This document shows, one piece after another, positions 46,027 through 55,241 of a stretch of 64,000 nucleotides of DNA. How positions within the stretch are numbered: the first letter of the stretch is position 1; each line of letters starts with the position of its first letter. The stretch spans positions 1,095,455-1,159,454 of the forward strand of contig NZ_CP124543.1 in NCBI RefSeq assembly GCF_029953635.1, in the 5' to 3' direction. The notes below the pieces were generated by a model, which had not been told where the DNA came from, ran no database searches, and was given only the letters and a program-made list of their open reading frames with translations. The translations under genes and the position numbers were made by a program. This DNA comes from Halotia branconii CENA392 (GTDB taxonomy: Bacteria > Cyanobacteriota > Cyanobacteriia > Cyanobacteriales > Nostocaceae).

Positions 46027-46103
46027 GATAAATTTACTCCTAAAGTTTGAATAGCACTCAACTATCTTCTGTCATTTCGGTGCTAATTAATGAATGCCTT
46101 CCC

Positions 46104-46137
46104 ATGCCCCATACTTCGACTACGCTCAGTACAAGTG
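46104..46137. repeat. 34-bp dispersed repeat, copy 3 (inverted)
   Basis: Inverted copy of the core at 44595 and 45460, flanked by CCCATGCCCCAT runs. The three copies bracket one VWA gene and the DUF1499 gene. Confidence 0.9.
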
Positions 46138-46166
46138 CCCCATGCCCAATGCCCCATGCCCCATAC

Positions 46167-46799
46167 TCAAATCCCACGTCCATTTTTGGCAAACTCATCA
46201 ATAGTTTGCTGCGAGAGTTCATGAGTGGTCATTGACTGCAACATCTCCAAAGGTAAAGTGAGATGATGAGCGCCAGCTTGTAGAGAGGCCGCTGCTTCTT
46301 CAGGAGATTTGATACTAGCTGCCAGAATTTCTGTGCTGCTACCTGTTAGGACACTGGCCATTTCTCGTACTAAAGCTATACCATCACCTAAAAGTCTAGT
46401 GGCACGATTGACATAAGCGATCGCATATTTAGCCCCCGCTTCTTGAGAAACAGCCGTTTGAGCTGCGCTATATATTGCTGTCACTGCACAAGGAATTTCT
46501 GGTGACAAGGAAGCAACTGCTTGAAAACCAATTAGAGAAGCCGGAATTTTCAATACAGTCTGTTGTCCAATAATTGCAAAAGCTGCTCGTCCTTCTGCCA
46601 CCATCTCATCCAATTCAGACGACATCAATTGATAAAATACTGGCCCTGTAGTTAGCTCTGCCAATTTTTTAAGTGTAGTTTGCACTGGTAAATTCGTCTT
46701 AGACAATAAAGTTGGGTTAGTTGTAATACCTTTGACCCAACCTAATTTTCTAGCAATTTCAGCTTCAGCTGCGATCGCTGAGTCGAGATAAATACTCAC
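46167..46799 (-). CDS. Transaldolase family / fructose-6-phosphate aldolase-like
   Basis: 210-residue class I aldolase of the small transaldolase family. Starting at the GTG at 46799 (after AGGAG), the catalytic Schiff-base Lys84 lies in TVLKIPAS, matching Lys85 of E. coli FSA, and the family motif GITTNPTLLSK is present. The longer frame to 46883 would run through a terminator hairpin, so it is rejected. It could act as FSA (dihydroxyacetone plus glyceraldehyde-3-phosphate) or as a TalC-type transaldolase in the pentose phosphate pathway. Confidence 0.88.
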   Translation of the reverse strand: MSIYLDSAIAAEAEIARKLGWVKGITTNPTLLSKTNLPVQTTLKKLAELTTGPVFYQLMSSELDEMVAEGRAAFAIIGQQTVLKIPASLIGFQAVASLSPEIPCAVTAIYSAAQTAVSQEAGAKYAIAYVNRATRLLGDGIALVREMASVLTGSSTEILAASIKSPEEAAASLQAGAHHLTLPLEMLQSMTTHELSQQTIDEFAKNGRGI

Positions 46800-46842
46800 T
46801 TTTCTATTCTCCTGTAAATCTTCAATTTGGCTAAGCAGTCCC

Positions 46843-46879
46843 AAAAAAATTGCTCCATTAGTACTGGAGCAATTTTTTT
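46843..46879 (-). terminator. Terminator of the Cys-repeat gene
   Basis: AAATTGCTCC and GGAGCAATTT form a perfect 10-bp stem with a 9-base loop, with A-run and T-run on the two sides, so it works in both directions. It lies between the Cys-repeat gene and the aldolase gene, both minus strand, and separates their transcripts. Confidence 0.88.
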
Positions 46880-46904
46880 GCAAAGTAATTTTAGTATTGT
46901 AAAT

Positions 46905-47513
46905 CTATCTACTTTCTGGATTTTCAGGAATTGGGTTAGTCTCAAAAGTTGGACTAAATTCCGTGGAACGTCGAGTTGGAAGTAATATAGATGAAGGCGG
47001 TAAACCACCAATGCGATCGCTGCCATCAATACAAGTATTCAATGCTTGAATTGGTGTCAAGTCTGTTTCACTACGCAAGCCTACAACACACTGAGCAAAG
47101 CGCACGGGTAATAAACTACGATTACAGTAAGTTAAAACGTCAGGATTAACTGCTCCTTCGGTATTCTTACTAATACCAGCCACACAAGAAGCATAATCCT
47201 TAGGACGGCGGGCTTGGTTACAAGCAGAAAGGGCATCTGGTGCTGCAATTTCTGTATTTCTCTTAATGTAAACCACGCAAGCAGCCAAATCTCTCGGACG
47301 CAATGCCCCAGCACAGCCTTGTGATGCTGCTTGTGCAGTTACGCCCTCACCTATAACTCGACCTGCACAGACACGATAATCATTATTATAGGAAGCAGCC
47401 ATACCAGGAGCGATCGCTAACAACCATCCAGCTACAGCTAAAACTGGTGCTGTCAACCGAATTGCTTTATTCTTGAATGTCGCAGAAACTGAACTACCTT
47501 TGTCACTGTTCAT
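46905..47513 (-). CDS. Secreted Cys-repeat protein, unknown
   Basis: 202 residues starting at MNSDKGSS (GAGG eight bases before). A membrane/signal segment (LTAPVLAVAGWLLAIAPGMA) is followed by four to five repeats of about 35 residues, each with conserved Cys (VCAGRVIGEG, GCAGALRPRDLAACVVYIKR, ACNQARRPKDYASCVAGISK, YCNRSLLPVRFAQCVVGL). The paired Cys probably form disulfides outside the cytoplasm. I know of similar repeat proteins in cyanobacteria but not their function. A perfect terminator follows. Confidence 0.75.
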   Translation of the reverse strand: MNSDKGSSVSATFKNKAIRLTAPVLAVAGWLLAIAPGMAASYNNDYRVCAGRVIGEGVTAQAASQGCAGALRPRDLAACVVYIKRNTEIAAPDALSACNQARRPKDYASCVAGISKNTEGAVNPDVLTYCNRSLLPVRFAQCVVGLRSETDLTPIQALNTCIDGSDRIGGLPPSSILLPTRRSTEFSPTFETNPIPENPESR

Positions 47514-47727
47514 CCTGCTAACCTCTGTTTTGCACATTGCCGTTCTCCAAACACCCAAAGTTATGCTAACTCAAATGTGCAACAAGTCTCCTCGAAAACA
47601 GGAAAATTGGTAGATCCTGGCATAAATTTTTGATGATTAAATTTATGATTTTTGGCAATAATCATTTCCAACTATTTATAATAGTATGTCTGAGTAAAAT
47701 TTAAACAGGATTAGATTAAGGAAACTC

Positions 47728-48336
47728 ATGTCCCGATACAGAGGGCCACGCCTCAGAATTGTCCGTCGCTTGGGCGAATTACCAGGATTAAGTCGTAAAA
47801 GTCCCAGACGCGCTTATCCACCAGGTCAGCACGGTCAGAACCGCAAGAAACGCTCTGAGTATGCTGTTCGTCTAGAAGAAAAGCAAAAGATGCGTATGAA
47901 CTACGGTCTGACTGAAAAGCAAATGTTACGTTATGTGCGTAGAGCCAGACGTGTTACTGGTTCTACTGGACAAGTGCTGCTGCAACTCTTAGAAATGCGC
48001 TTAGATAATACCGTTTTTCGCATGGGAATGGCTCCCACCATTCCCGCTGCTCGTCAGTTAGTAAATCACGGTCACATTACAGTCAATGGTCGTACAGTGA
48101 ATATTGCCAGTTACCATTGCCGTCCCGGAGAAGAAATTGCTGTCAGAAACCGAGAAGCATCGCGCGAGTTAGTGGAAGCCAACTTGCAATATCCAGGTTT
48201 AGCCAATCTCCCCAGTCATTTAGAATTTGACAAAAACAAGTTGACTGGAAAAGTTAACAGTGTTATCGAACGGGAATGGATCGCGCTACAAGTTAATGAA
48301 CTGTTGGTAGTGGAATACTACTCACGGCAAGCTTAG
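47728..48336 (+). CDS. rpsD: 30S ribosomal protein S4
   Basis: 202-residue S4 ([21 protein letters not shown]4 RNA-binding domain [35 protein letters not shown]; ending [19 protein letters not shown]). It binds 16S rRNA as a primary assembly protein. The gene is alone here, not in a ribosomal operon, as is usual for cyanobacteria. GATTAAGGAAACTC gives the ribosome-binding site. Confidence 0.97.
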   Translation: MSRYRGPRLRIVRRLGELPGLSRKSPRRAYPPGQHGQNRKKRSEYAVRLEEKQKMRMNYGLTEKQMLRYVRRARRVTGSTGQVLLQLLEMRLDNTVFRMGMAPTIPAARQLVNHGHITVNGRTVNIASYHCRPGEEIAVRNREASRELVEANLQYPGLANLPSHLEFDKNKLTGKVNSVIEREWIALQVNELLVVEYYSRQA

Positions 48337-48514
48337 GTCAGTGGTCAGTGGTCAGTGGTTAGTGGAGCAAAAACAACTAGCAACTGACCCTGCGGGTAAC
48401 GCTCTTAATGTTGCTTTAAGGGTATCCTTACAGGTAAGCAAGCTATACGTAGCGTCTCTTTTGGGAGAAGAACTGTTAGGGAAAAGATCGTACTGATTGA
48501 CAACTAACGACTGA

Positions 48515-49501
48515 CTAACCGCCAATTTGTGACATAGTACGACTGTATGCAGCCGCTGTACCAGAATCGCGTTGTTTGAAGTTGATTTCTGGCTTGAGTG
48601 CCAATAACTTTTTAACCTGTTCTTGTAATTGCATAGTGCTAACACCAGAACGTAAAGCAGTTTTTAAGTCAATTTGACCAGTCTCATTTAATAAACAAGG
48701 ACGCAGCCAGCCATCGGCACTTAGGCGCATTCGGTTACAGCGATCGCAAAAACACTCTGACATCTGACTAATAAACCCTAGTGTTCCCTGCGCCCCCGGA
48801 ATTTTAAAGACATCAGCAGGGCCAGCACCGCGAACTTGAGATTCTGACAAGCCCCAACGCTGGCAGATTTGTTGACGTAATTCGGCTGAAGATACCCAAC
48901 CGCGATCGCCAAATAATTGCCAGTTACCAATAGGCATAAATTCGATAAACCGGACATGCCACTGTTTATTAATTGTCAAAGCAGCTAAATTTAAAACTTC
49001 GTGGTCATTAACACCGGGAATAATTACTACGTTCAGCTTGAGTGGGTCAAATCCTACATGATAGGCAGATTGAATCCCATCCCAGACTTGTTGCCAACGA
49101 GAACGACCGTTGTTACCAATAATTTGGTTAAAGATGTCTGGATCGAGAGAATCTAAGCTAATATTAATCCGCCGTAAACCAGCATCGTAGAGACTTTGCG
49201 CCATTGGAGCGAGTAAAAACCCATTGGTCGTCATTGAGAGGTCTTGTGTTTGAGGAAATGAGGCGATCGCTTTGACTAAATCCACCACACGAGGACGCAG
49301 CAGAGGTTCTCCACCAGTCAGACGAAACCGGGTAAAGCCTACAGGGATAAATACTTTTTGAATTAAGGTGAGTAATTCTTCGTCAGTTAATAATTGTTGC
49401 TTGAGGATATAGTTGAGTTCTGCCCCCTCTGGCATACAGTACTGACAACGGAAATTGCAGCGATCAATGAGGCTAATTCGTAGATAATCTACTTGATTCA
49501 T
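48515..49501 (-). CDS. moaA: GTP 3',8-cyclase MoaA
   Basis: 328-residue radical SAM enzyme of molybdenum cofactor synthesis. N-terminal 4Fe-4S ligands Cys15, Cys19 and Cys22 (CNFRCQYC), the SAM-binding GGEP (LTGGEPLLR), and the C-terminal second cluster ([18 protein letters not shown]), ending in Gly-Gly as needed for activity. It converts GTP to 3',8-cyclo-dihydro-GTP, the first step for molybdopterin, needed by nitrate reductase. No clear operon. Confidence 0.95.
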   Translation of the reverse strand: MNQVDYLRISLIDRCNFRCQYCMPEGAELNYILKQQLLTDEELLTLIQKVFIPVGFTRFRLTGGEPLLRPRVVDLVKAIASFPQTQDLSMTTNGFLLAPMAQSLYDAGLRRINISLDSLDPDIFNQIIGNNGRSRWQQVWDGIQSAYHVGFDPLKLNVVIIPGVNDHEVLNLAALTINKQWHVRFIEFMPIGNWQLFGDRGWVSSAELRQQICQRWGLSESQVRGAGPADVFKIPGAQGTLGFISQMSECFCDRCNRMRLSADGWLRPCLLNETGQIDLKTALRSGVSTMQLQEQVKKLLALKPEINFKQRDSGTAAAYSRTMSQIGG

Positions 49502-49915
49502 TTTTGTTATGGGTTTTATAGCCTGTACACAAAAGATAAGATTTTTATTAATTGCTTGCTATATTAATTTTTCTAGGGTTCTTCTAAATTAACGCGCCTA
49601 GAATATATTTGCGAATTTGATAGCGATCGCACCGAAGAGGCAGAGGGAAAGGGAGCAGGGAGCAGAGGGAACAAGCCCTTGTTCCCCGCTTCTTTTGACC
49701 CAAACTGTAATGACTTAAACCCGGATAATCAAAACCTCAGCTAGCTTAGAGGGTTAACTGAGGAATTGATTAACTATATAAATCTACAATTTGCTTATAC
49801 CATTTCACAAAATTACTGATACAAATTACTTTTCTTACTCCCCCTGCTTCCCCTGCTTACCCCAATGTATCAACTTTAAAGTAAAACGGTATTAGACGTA
49901 TTTTTACAAGAAAAA
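49502..49915. other. Spacer, no gene seen
   Basis: 414 bases with a HIP1 site at 49624, a purine-rich GAGGCAGAGGGAAAGGGAGC stretch followed by CCTTGTTCCCC (hairpin-like, 49668-49688), and otherwise AT-rich sequence. No frame of interest. Divergent-side promoter for moaA should be in the 49500-49560 part but no -10 is called. Confidence 0.5.
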
Positions 49916-50305
49916 TTAGAATTTTATTCCTAGTTGACCGTTGAATCCTCGAACAGAATTATAACCAGCACCGACAAAAACGTTATCTGTAGCGCTTACT
50001 TGAACACCGCCTGAAACTGCAACACCTTTATCTTCTGAATAATATCCAAGTCCTACATAAGGTGAAATTACTGGCAAACTCAGAAATTTGAGAACATCTA
50101 CTCCAGTAGCACCATCAGCCCCACTTCCTACCTCAACCCCCAAATCTAAAGCTCTAGCTCCCACAGCATAAGTTATATCACCATCTATTCCACCGACTGA
50201 AACCCAAGGCTGTGGTATGAGTTGAGCCGAGACTTGATTTGGAGTCAATGCAGCTACCGAACCTAAGAATGTCATCAATATTTTGGCAATAATTGCTTTT
50301 TTCAT
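49916..50305 (-). CDS. Small secreted protein, unknown
   Basis: 129 residues starting at MKKAIIAKILMTFLG (ATG at 50305). The signal peptide ends NQVSAQ. The mature part is Gly/Val-rich and beta-like (VSVGGIDGDITYAVGARAL, SPYVGLGYYS, VFVGAGYNSVRGFNGQLGIKF), resembling small outer-membrane beta-barrel-type proteins. The longer frame to 50485 overlaps the MlaE gene end and is unlikely. No known family is named with confidence. Confidence 0.7.
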   Translation of the reverse strand: MKKAIIAKILMTFLGSVAALTPNQVSAQLIPQPWVSVGGIDGDITYAVGARALDLGVEVGSGADGATGVDVLKFLSLPVISPYVGLGYYSEDKGVAVSGGVQVSATDNVFVGAGYNSVRGFNGQLGIKF

Positions 50306-50436
50306 GCTTTTTCTTAATACCTTTGTTGCAGCAAATTTGATAATGTTATCAGTCCAATCTTGGGGATTTCTCGATTTGAGGCAACTGTTTTTGAGTTTCC
50401 GTCTAGTGGCGACTTGTTCATCGTGAATGAAGTTTT

Positions 50437-51234
50437 TCATAACCCTTGCACAAATGCGCTGCCAGTTCCCTGAAACATTATCCATGAAAGAAAAAAGTTG
50501 CTAATAAATATAATTAGCAAGGCAGTAACTACGGCGGTAGTGGTTGATTGTCCTACACCTTTGGCTCCTCCCGTGGTCGTCAAACCCCAACTACAACCTA
50601 TTACAGCAATTAATAACCCAAAACAACTGGCCTTAATCATGGCACTGAAAATATCCCAAGTCCCTAACAGGTTACGAGCTGAGTCTAGAAATACCGTATC
50701 GGAAATACCGTATATATTTGTCGCAATGATCAACCCCCCAGAAAGCCCTGTTACTAAAGACAGAAGGGTAAGAATGGGCAACATTAAACAGCAAGCAAGT
50801 AGGCGAGGAATAACCAGATAATCAATGGGATCGGTTTTTAAAATCAACATAGCATCGATTTGTTCTGTCACTCGCATAGTACCGATTTCCGCTGCAAAGG
50901 CAGAACCAACTCGCCCTGCCAAAACGACTGCGGTTAGTACGGGCGCTAGTTCTCTAGTCAACGCTACTGCTAACACTCCACCAACTAAATTTCCCGCACC
51001 AAAGTTGATAAACTCCCGCGCTACCTGAATGGTAAATACTGCGCCCACAAAAACAGCTGTTAATAAAGCAATAAAGAGGGAATCTGGGCCAACGGCTGCC
51101 ATTTGCTCTGAGGTATTGCGCCAGTGGATTTTGCCCTTCATTAGGTGAACTATAACTTGTCCACCCAAAAAAATTGCCGCCAGCAACCGTTGACCCCATA
51201 GTCCTAAACTGGATTTGGATGTAGTCTCACTCAA
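50437..51234 (-). CDS. MlaE family ABC transporter permease
   Basis: 265-residue MlaE/YrbE-type permease with about five membrane helices (FIALLTAVFVGAVFTIQVAR, LTRELAPVLTAVVLAGRVGS, conserved EIGTMRVTEQIDAL-like EQIDAM). Such permeases are paired with an Mcd (MlaD) protein and ATPase to move lipids across the envelope; the partners are not in this window. The start is apparently a TTG at 51234 (MSETTSKSSLG); no good Shine-Dalgarno is visible, so the start is uncertain. Confidence 0.9.
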   Translation of the reverse strand: MSETTSKSSLGLWGQRLLAAIFLGGQVIVHLMKGKIHWRNTSEQMAAVGPDSLFIALLTAVFVGAVFTIQVAREFINFGAGNLVGGVLAVALTRELAPVLTAVVLAGRVGSAFAAEIGTMRVTEQIDAMLILKTDPIDYLVIPRLLACCLMLPILTLLSLVTGLSGGLIIATNIYGISDTVFLDSARNLLGTWDIFSAMIKASCFGLLIAVIGCSWGLTTTGGAKGVGQSTTTAVVTALLIIFISNFFLSWIMFQGTGSAFVQGL

Positions 51235-51734
51235 TGTTCTGTAGCTAACTCGGTAACTGCCTTAAGAATAACGAAAGTCAACCCCTTCAGGGAATTAAAA
51301 ATTAAAAATTAAAAATTAAAATCCCTCTAAAATTTATTGAAAGCGGCGGGAAACTCCATCCCTTCATGGGTGGTTAAATCAGTGAACAGTGATAACTGGT
51401 AACTGATAACTTCTTCCCATTTCTTGATTTCACTTGGGTTTGCTTAAAACATTAACTTACTTTAAACGGATTCTCAGAAAAATCAAGTTGTGCTTAAACA
51501 AGCTTAAATATAACAAAACAGAATTTTATGGAATTAAAGCTTGCTTTTTCAAGGGTTTGATAGATTTTTTAACTGATTTTCGCTTAAAGCATCTGGTGTA
51601 ACAAGTAACGGTTTATTTTAACGAAAACTTAAGATTTTTGACATCTTGGTTGGAACGGAGCGATCGCACGTATTGTAGAAGGTGAAATATGGCTGCTGAG
51701 CCATTGTTTATGTTATTCACGGAGCCTGTTCTAA
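51235..51734. other. Spacer with 8-bp tandem repeat
   Basis: 500 bases with AAATTAAAAATTAAAAATTA tandem repeats at about 51297-51320, a HIP1 site at 51660, and AT-rich DNA with no gene. The stretch just before 51735 (CACGGAGCC) is the next gene's ribosome-binding region. Confidence 0.6.
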
Positions 51735-52031
51735 ATGAACCTTTTGACTAACTTTCTCCGTTCCTTGGTACTTACGATTATTTTCAGCTTTGCTGCTCCT
51801 ATGTTCTTAGTCGGCGGCGTACTGCTTCTTTTACCTTTAATGGGTCATATTCCTGTACTACAAGGAGTGACTGAAGCAATAGCCCATAAAATATCGCATT
51901 TTCTCTCCATCTTTGGCAGCGGAACTGCTTTACGCGGATTATTGGTGATTAGTTTAACTTGTAGTTTTGTTGGAGGACTGTTTGATACTTACGCTTATTA
52001 CCGTTGTCAAATCTTACGTATAGATTCTTAA
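51735..52031 (+). CDS. Small membrane protein, unknown
   Basis: 98 residues with two or three hydrophobic segments (VLTIIFSFAAPMFLVGGVLL, FGSGTALRGLLVISL, CSFVGGLFDTYAYYR). ACGGAGCC precedes the ATG at a good distance. No family is recognised with confidence; such small membrane proteins are widely conserved in Nostocales. Confidence 0.65.
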   Translation: MNLLTNFLRSLVLTIIFSFAAPMFLVGGVLLLLPLMGHIPVLQGVTEAIAHKISHFLSIFGSGTALRGLLVISLTCSFVGGLFDTYAYYRCQILRIDS

Positions 52032-52798
52032 GTGGTAAAGAATGTATTCAGTTGGCGTTGATGAACTGAATCAAGAGTCGAAAATACTGTTAAACCTTGA
52101 CACAGCGAAGAAGCAGCATTGCTGAATCTTCACTTATCGAACTGCGCGAATAAATATTTAATAATTATCTTAGTTCTTAAAACTACAGACTGTGCTAGGA
52201 CAGCATGGACTGATTTAGGTGCAATTTTCTTGAAGTTATGACAGTCCAACTAATATTGAGTTGTGTATCAACTTTTATAGTTTTATATATTTGTTTACTT
52301 TGATAGGTTTGAATAATTTACTAACGTTCAGAAATAATAACAAATATACATCTACGCAAATCTAAAAACTTTGTTAAATTCCCAGATATTATCAATTTTG
52401 GGTACTTTCTCATTAGCTTGCTGCTTTAAGGTTGGTGCAGAGAGCAGGAAAGACAAGCAGACAGTGAGAAAGAGGTAAGTACCTAAGCAGAATTAATTAC
52501 ACAGATTGTTTCTCTGTTAAGAGTTCCCTCTCTCCACAAATGAATTTAATTTTGCACGACTACTTAATTTTTCTTCATCCCCCTTGCGCCCTGCCCCCCG
52601 AAGTTGCTCCACTTGGGGAGCCAGCGCTGTGGGCGGGTTTCCCGACTTGAGGCGACTGGCGTGAGACCCCAAGACCGCACTTCTCTTCTGCCCCTCTGCC
52701 TCTTCTCTCCATGCCCCATGCCCTAATTCAGCAAAGTTAGATCGTTTGATTGCTGGGCATTTTATATTGAGTGTATTATAGAGGTTTTTGAACTGCTC
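52032..52798. other. Long spacer, repeat fragments only
   Basis: 767 bases. 52560-52680 contains the GC-rich repeat mosaic (CTTGGGGAGCCAGCGCTGTG, TTTCCCGACTTGAGGCGACT, AAGACCGCAC), also found in part near 11030-11060, and CCATGCCCCATGCCC at about 52709. The left part is AT-rich without a coding frame. The promoter of sppA should lie in the last 100 bases. Confidence 0.6.
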
Positions 52799-53620
52799 AT
52801 GGTTTGGCCTTTTAAGTCCAAGTTTCGTAAACAAATTGCCCGGATTGAGATTACTGGTGCGATCGCCAGTGCGACTCGTAAACGTGTTTTAGAAGCCCTA
52901 AAAACCGTGGAGGAAAAGAAGTTTCCGGCTTTATTACTACGTATTGATAGTCCTGGGGGTACAGTCGGAGATTCCCAAGAAATTTATAGCGCCCTGAAGC
53001 GATTACGCGAAAAAATCAAAATTGTTGCTAGCTTTGGTAACATTTCGGCTTCTGGCGGTGTGTATATCGGCATGGGAGCTGGGCATATCGTGGCCAACCC
53101 TGGTACGATTACAGGCAGCATTGGTGTAATTTTGCGTGGGAATAACTTGGAACGCTTATTAGCGAAAATTGGTGTTTCCTTTAAGGTTATTAAGTCAGGG
53201 CCTTACAAAGATATTTTGGCATTTGATCGAGAACTAACCGAACCAGAACAAGATATCTTGCAAGAGCTGATTGACATCAGTTATCAACAGTTTGTACAAA
53301 CCATAGCCGATGCGCGTTCTTTGGGGGTAGAAACTGTTAAAAGTTTTGCTGATGGGAGGATTTTTACAGGACAGCAAGCCCTAGAATTGGGTGTTGTAGA
53401 TCGCCTGGGAACCGAAGAAGATGCCCGTCGTTGGACAGCAGAACTGGTTGGTCTTGATCCTGAAAAAACCCCATGTTATACCCTAGAAGAACGAAAACCC
53501 TTGTTGAGTAGAGTTCTACCAGGGAGTCGTCAGATAACATCAGGTGTAGGATCTGGAATTGATTGGCTGGAATTTGAAATGTCTACTAGTGGTTTACCAC
53601 TGTGGTTGTATCGACCCTAA
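52799..53620 (+). CDS. sppA: Signal peptide peptidase SppA
   Basis: 273-residue short-form S49 peptidase. The catalytic Ser85 (ISASGGVYIG) and Lys137 (SGPYKD) are 52 residues apart as in B. subtilis SppA. RIDSPGGTVGDSQEI and GTITGSIGVI are also family blocks. The N-terminus (MVWPFKSKFRKQIARIEITG) has no clear membrane helix, so attachment may be peripheral or by hydrophobic contacts. It would degrade cleaved signal peptides or, in cyanobacteria, contribute to phycobilisome/high-light acclimation. Confidence 0.92.
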   Translation: MVWPFKSKFRKQIARIEITGAIASATRKRVLEALKTVEEKKFPALLLRIDSPGGTVGDSQEIYSALKRLREKIKIVASFGNISASGGVYIGMGAGHIVANPGTITGSIGVILRGNNLERLLAKIGVSFKVIKSGPYKDILAFDRELTEPEQDILQELIDISYQQFVQTIADARSLGVETVKSFADGRIFTGQQALELGVVDRLGTEEDARRWTAELVGLDPEKTPCYTLEERKPLLSRVLPGSRQITSGVGSGIDWLEFEMSTSGLPLWLYRP

Positions 53621-53708
53621 TATGAGTGAGGAGTTAGGTGTGAGGAGTAACTCTCAAGTTCTCTTAAAACCTAATTCCTAACTTTTCTGTTTTAAGGAGG
53701 ATTTTGGC

Positions 53709-54122
53709 GTGGACTGGCAAATGCAGGCTATACGTGGAGCAATTACTGTTTCAGAAAATACTGTGGAAGCAATCCGAGAAGCGGTGACAGAATTACTAGA
53801 TGAACTAGAAGAACGAAATCAAATCCAGCCCAAGGATATGATTAGTGTGACTTTCTCAGTAACACGCGATCTTGATACTATTTTTCCGGCGGCGATCGCC
53901 AGAGCGCGTCCTGGTTGGGATAATGTAGCTATGTTGGATGTGCAGCAAATGCATGTCAAGGGAAGCTTACAACGTTGCATCCGGTTTCTCATCCACGCTA
54001 ACCTACCCACCTCGTCTGTAATTCACCACATATATTTGCGCCACGCCGCTAACTTGCGTCCAGACTGGAGTTTACCCCAGTCGTTACAAGCATCACAGCA
54101 AGTAGTTAAATCAAAAGTGTAA
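53709..54122 (+). CDS. aroH: AroH-type chorismate mutase
   Basis: 137 residues starting at a GTG (AAGGAGG nine bases before). AroH-fold enzyme converting chorismate to prephenate for Phe/Tyr. The B. subtilis active-site residues Arg7, Arg90, Tyr108 and Arg116 have counterparts (AIRGAIT, RCIRF, IYLRH, LRPDWS). At the place of the B. subtilis catalytic Glu78 this protein has Gln (DVQQMH against CMQEMD), and at Cys75 it has Asp. The alignment uses recalled B. subtilis sequence. Downstream of sppA, perhaps co-transcribed. Confidence 0.92.
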   Translation: MDWQMQAIRGAITVSENTVEAIREAVTELLDELEERNQIQPKDMISVTFSVTRDLDTIFPAAIARARPGWDNVAMLDVQQMHVKGSLQRCIRFLIHANLPTSSVIHHIYLRHAANLRPDWSLPQSLQASQQVVKSKV

Positions 54123-54159
54123 AATAGCTACGTAAATAATACGTAAAAATAAGCACAAC

Positions 54160-54447
54160 ATGAGCTATTACGGTGGTGACGCTGCTGCTCAACCGACTGC
54201 TATTGGTGGGAAAATCTTCACTGGCCGCGGAACTGGTGTATATGTGAAGTTAGAGGATTTTCTGGCAATTATTTCCAAATGTGAACAGCCGCTTGTAATT
54301 GTCACGAGTGAAGGCTTTTTTACAAAAATCTACAAGTATGTGACAGCATACAAAGGTTTTGTCTTTTTTACAGAATCTTTAGATAAATTACAATTTGGTA
54401 GCAATGTTGAAATTATCTACGCTCAAAGCCTAAGCGCTGACATTTGA
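54160..54447 (+). CDS. Conserved cyanobacterial small protein, unknown
   Basis: 95 residues (MSYYGGDAAAQPTAIGGKIF, VYVKLEDFLAIISKCEQPLV, TKIYKYVTAYKGFVFFTESL). A short, soluble, mostly beta protein with no signal. It follows aroH by 37 bases on the same strand. I recognise it only as a conserved cyanobacterial type, without function. Coding likelihood is good. Confidence 0.7.
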   Translation: MSYYGGDAAAQPTAIGGKIFTGRGTGVYVKLEDFLAIISKCEQPLVIVTSEGFFTKIYKYVTAYKGFVFFTESLDKLQFGSNVEIIYAQSLSADI

Positions 54448-54597
54448 AGTCAACAGTTAGCAAAAATCCCTACCCCATTTCGTTGAGGGTGGGGGTAATT
54501 AATATTAAAAATATGAGTAATGAGTTTATATTTAAATATAAGTAAAATATTCTATTAAAGCATAGTAATTTCAACTTTATGGAAGTTAAAGATAATT

Positions 54598-55233
54598 ATG
54601 ATAGCTATTAAAAGTCGAGCCGATAGAGTAGTACTTTACAACATTAGTTGGCAACAATTTGAAAATATTTTACAAGATTTTGGAGAGTGTCGTGCTGCCA
54701 GAATAGCTTATGATTGCGGTTCTTTAGAAATTATGACACCTTTACCAGAACACGAACACTATAAAGAGGTCATTAGTGATTTCGTTAAAGATATTGCTGA
54801 TACCCTTGATTTAGATTACGAAAGTTATGGTTCAACTACCTGGAAGCACGAAAGCCGCATGGCTGGTTTAGAACCAGATAACTGTTTTTATTTCCAAAAT
54901 GAAGTGGTGATTAGGGGTAGGCTAGATTTAGATTTAAGCCAAGACCCTCCCCCAGATTTAGCATTAGAAATTGATCTTACTAGTAAATCTTTAAATCGAT
55001 TTCCTATTTATGCGCGGTTAGGTGTTCCTGAAATTTGGTGTTATGACTCAGGAGAATTGAAGATTTATCTCTTACAAAATGATGAATATATAGAGTCAGA
55101 AACAAGTTTAGTTTTTCCTAACTTACCAATTCGGGAATTACCAAGATTGATTAAAGAACATCGTACCGAGGGCAGAAGGGCAATGAGAAAAGCTGTGAAA
55201 GAGTGGGTCAGTTTCAATATTTATGGAAGTTAA
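54598..55233 (+). CDS. Uma2 (DUF820) PD-(D/E)XK nuclease-like protein, copy 1
   Basis: 211 residues. The Uma2/DUF820 fold of restriction-endonuclease-like proteins: IAYDCGSLEIMTPLPEHEHY at the start, RPD-like GLEPDNCFYF, and PPDLALEIDLTS, which carries the D...E-x-D active site. Numerous mobile-like paralogs exist in cyanobacteria, with no proven role. It is followed in tandem by a near-identical copy at 55242, with an offset of 644 bases. Confidence 0.85.
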   Translation: MIAIKSRADRVVLYNISWQQFENILQDFGECRAARIAYDCGSLEIMTPLPEHEHYKEVISDFVKDIADTLDLDYESYGSTTWKHESRMAGLEPDNCFYFQNEVVIRGRLDLDLSQDPPPDLALEIDLTSKSLNRFPIYARLGVPEIWCYDSGELKIYLLQNDEYIESETSLVFPNLPIRELPRLIKEHRTEGRRAMRKAVKEWVSFNIYGS

Positions 55234-55241
55234 AGATAATT

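Noticed and set aside
48337..48514. Possible CRISPR-like repeats (GGTCAGTGGTCAGTGG)
   Set aside because: Only a short direct tandem run of a 7-8 base word without spacers.
50306..50485. N-terminal extension of the small secreted protein
   Set aside because: It overlaps the MlaE permease gene and would bury the signal peptide.
52517..52834. 105-codon minus-strand ORF upstream of sppA
   Set aside because: Runs through GC-rich repeat DNA and overlaps the sppA start.
53628..53665. ACTCCTCACAC on the minus strand, resembling the Yfr1 small RNA core
   Set aside because: No flanking stem before it or terminator hairpin after it; GTGAGGAGTTAGG-type words are common spacer repeats in Nostocales.
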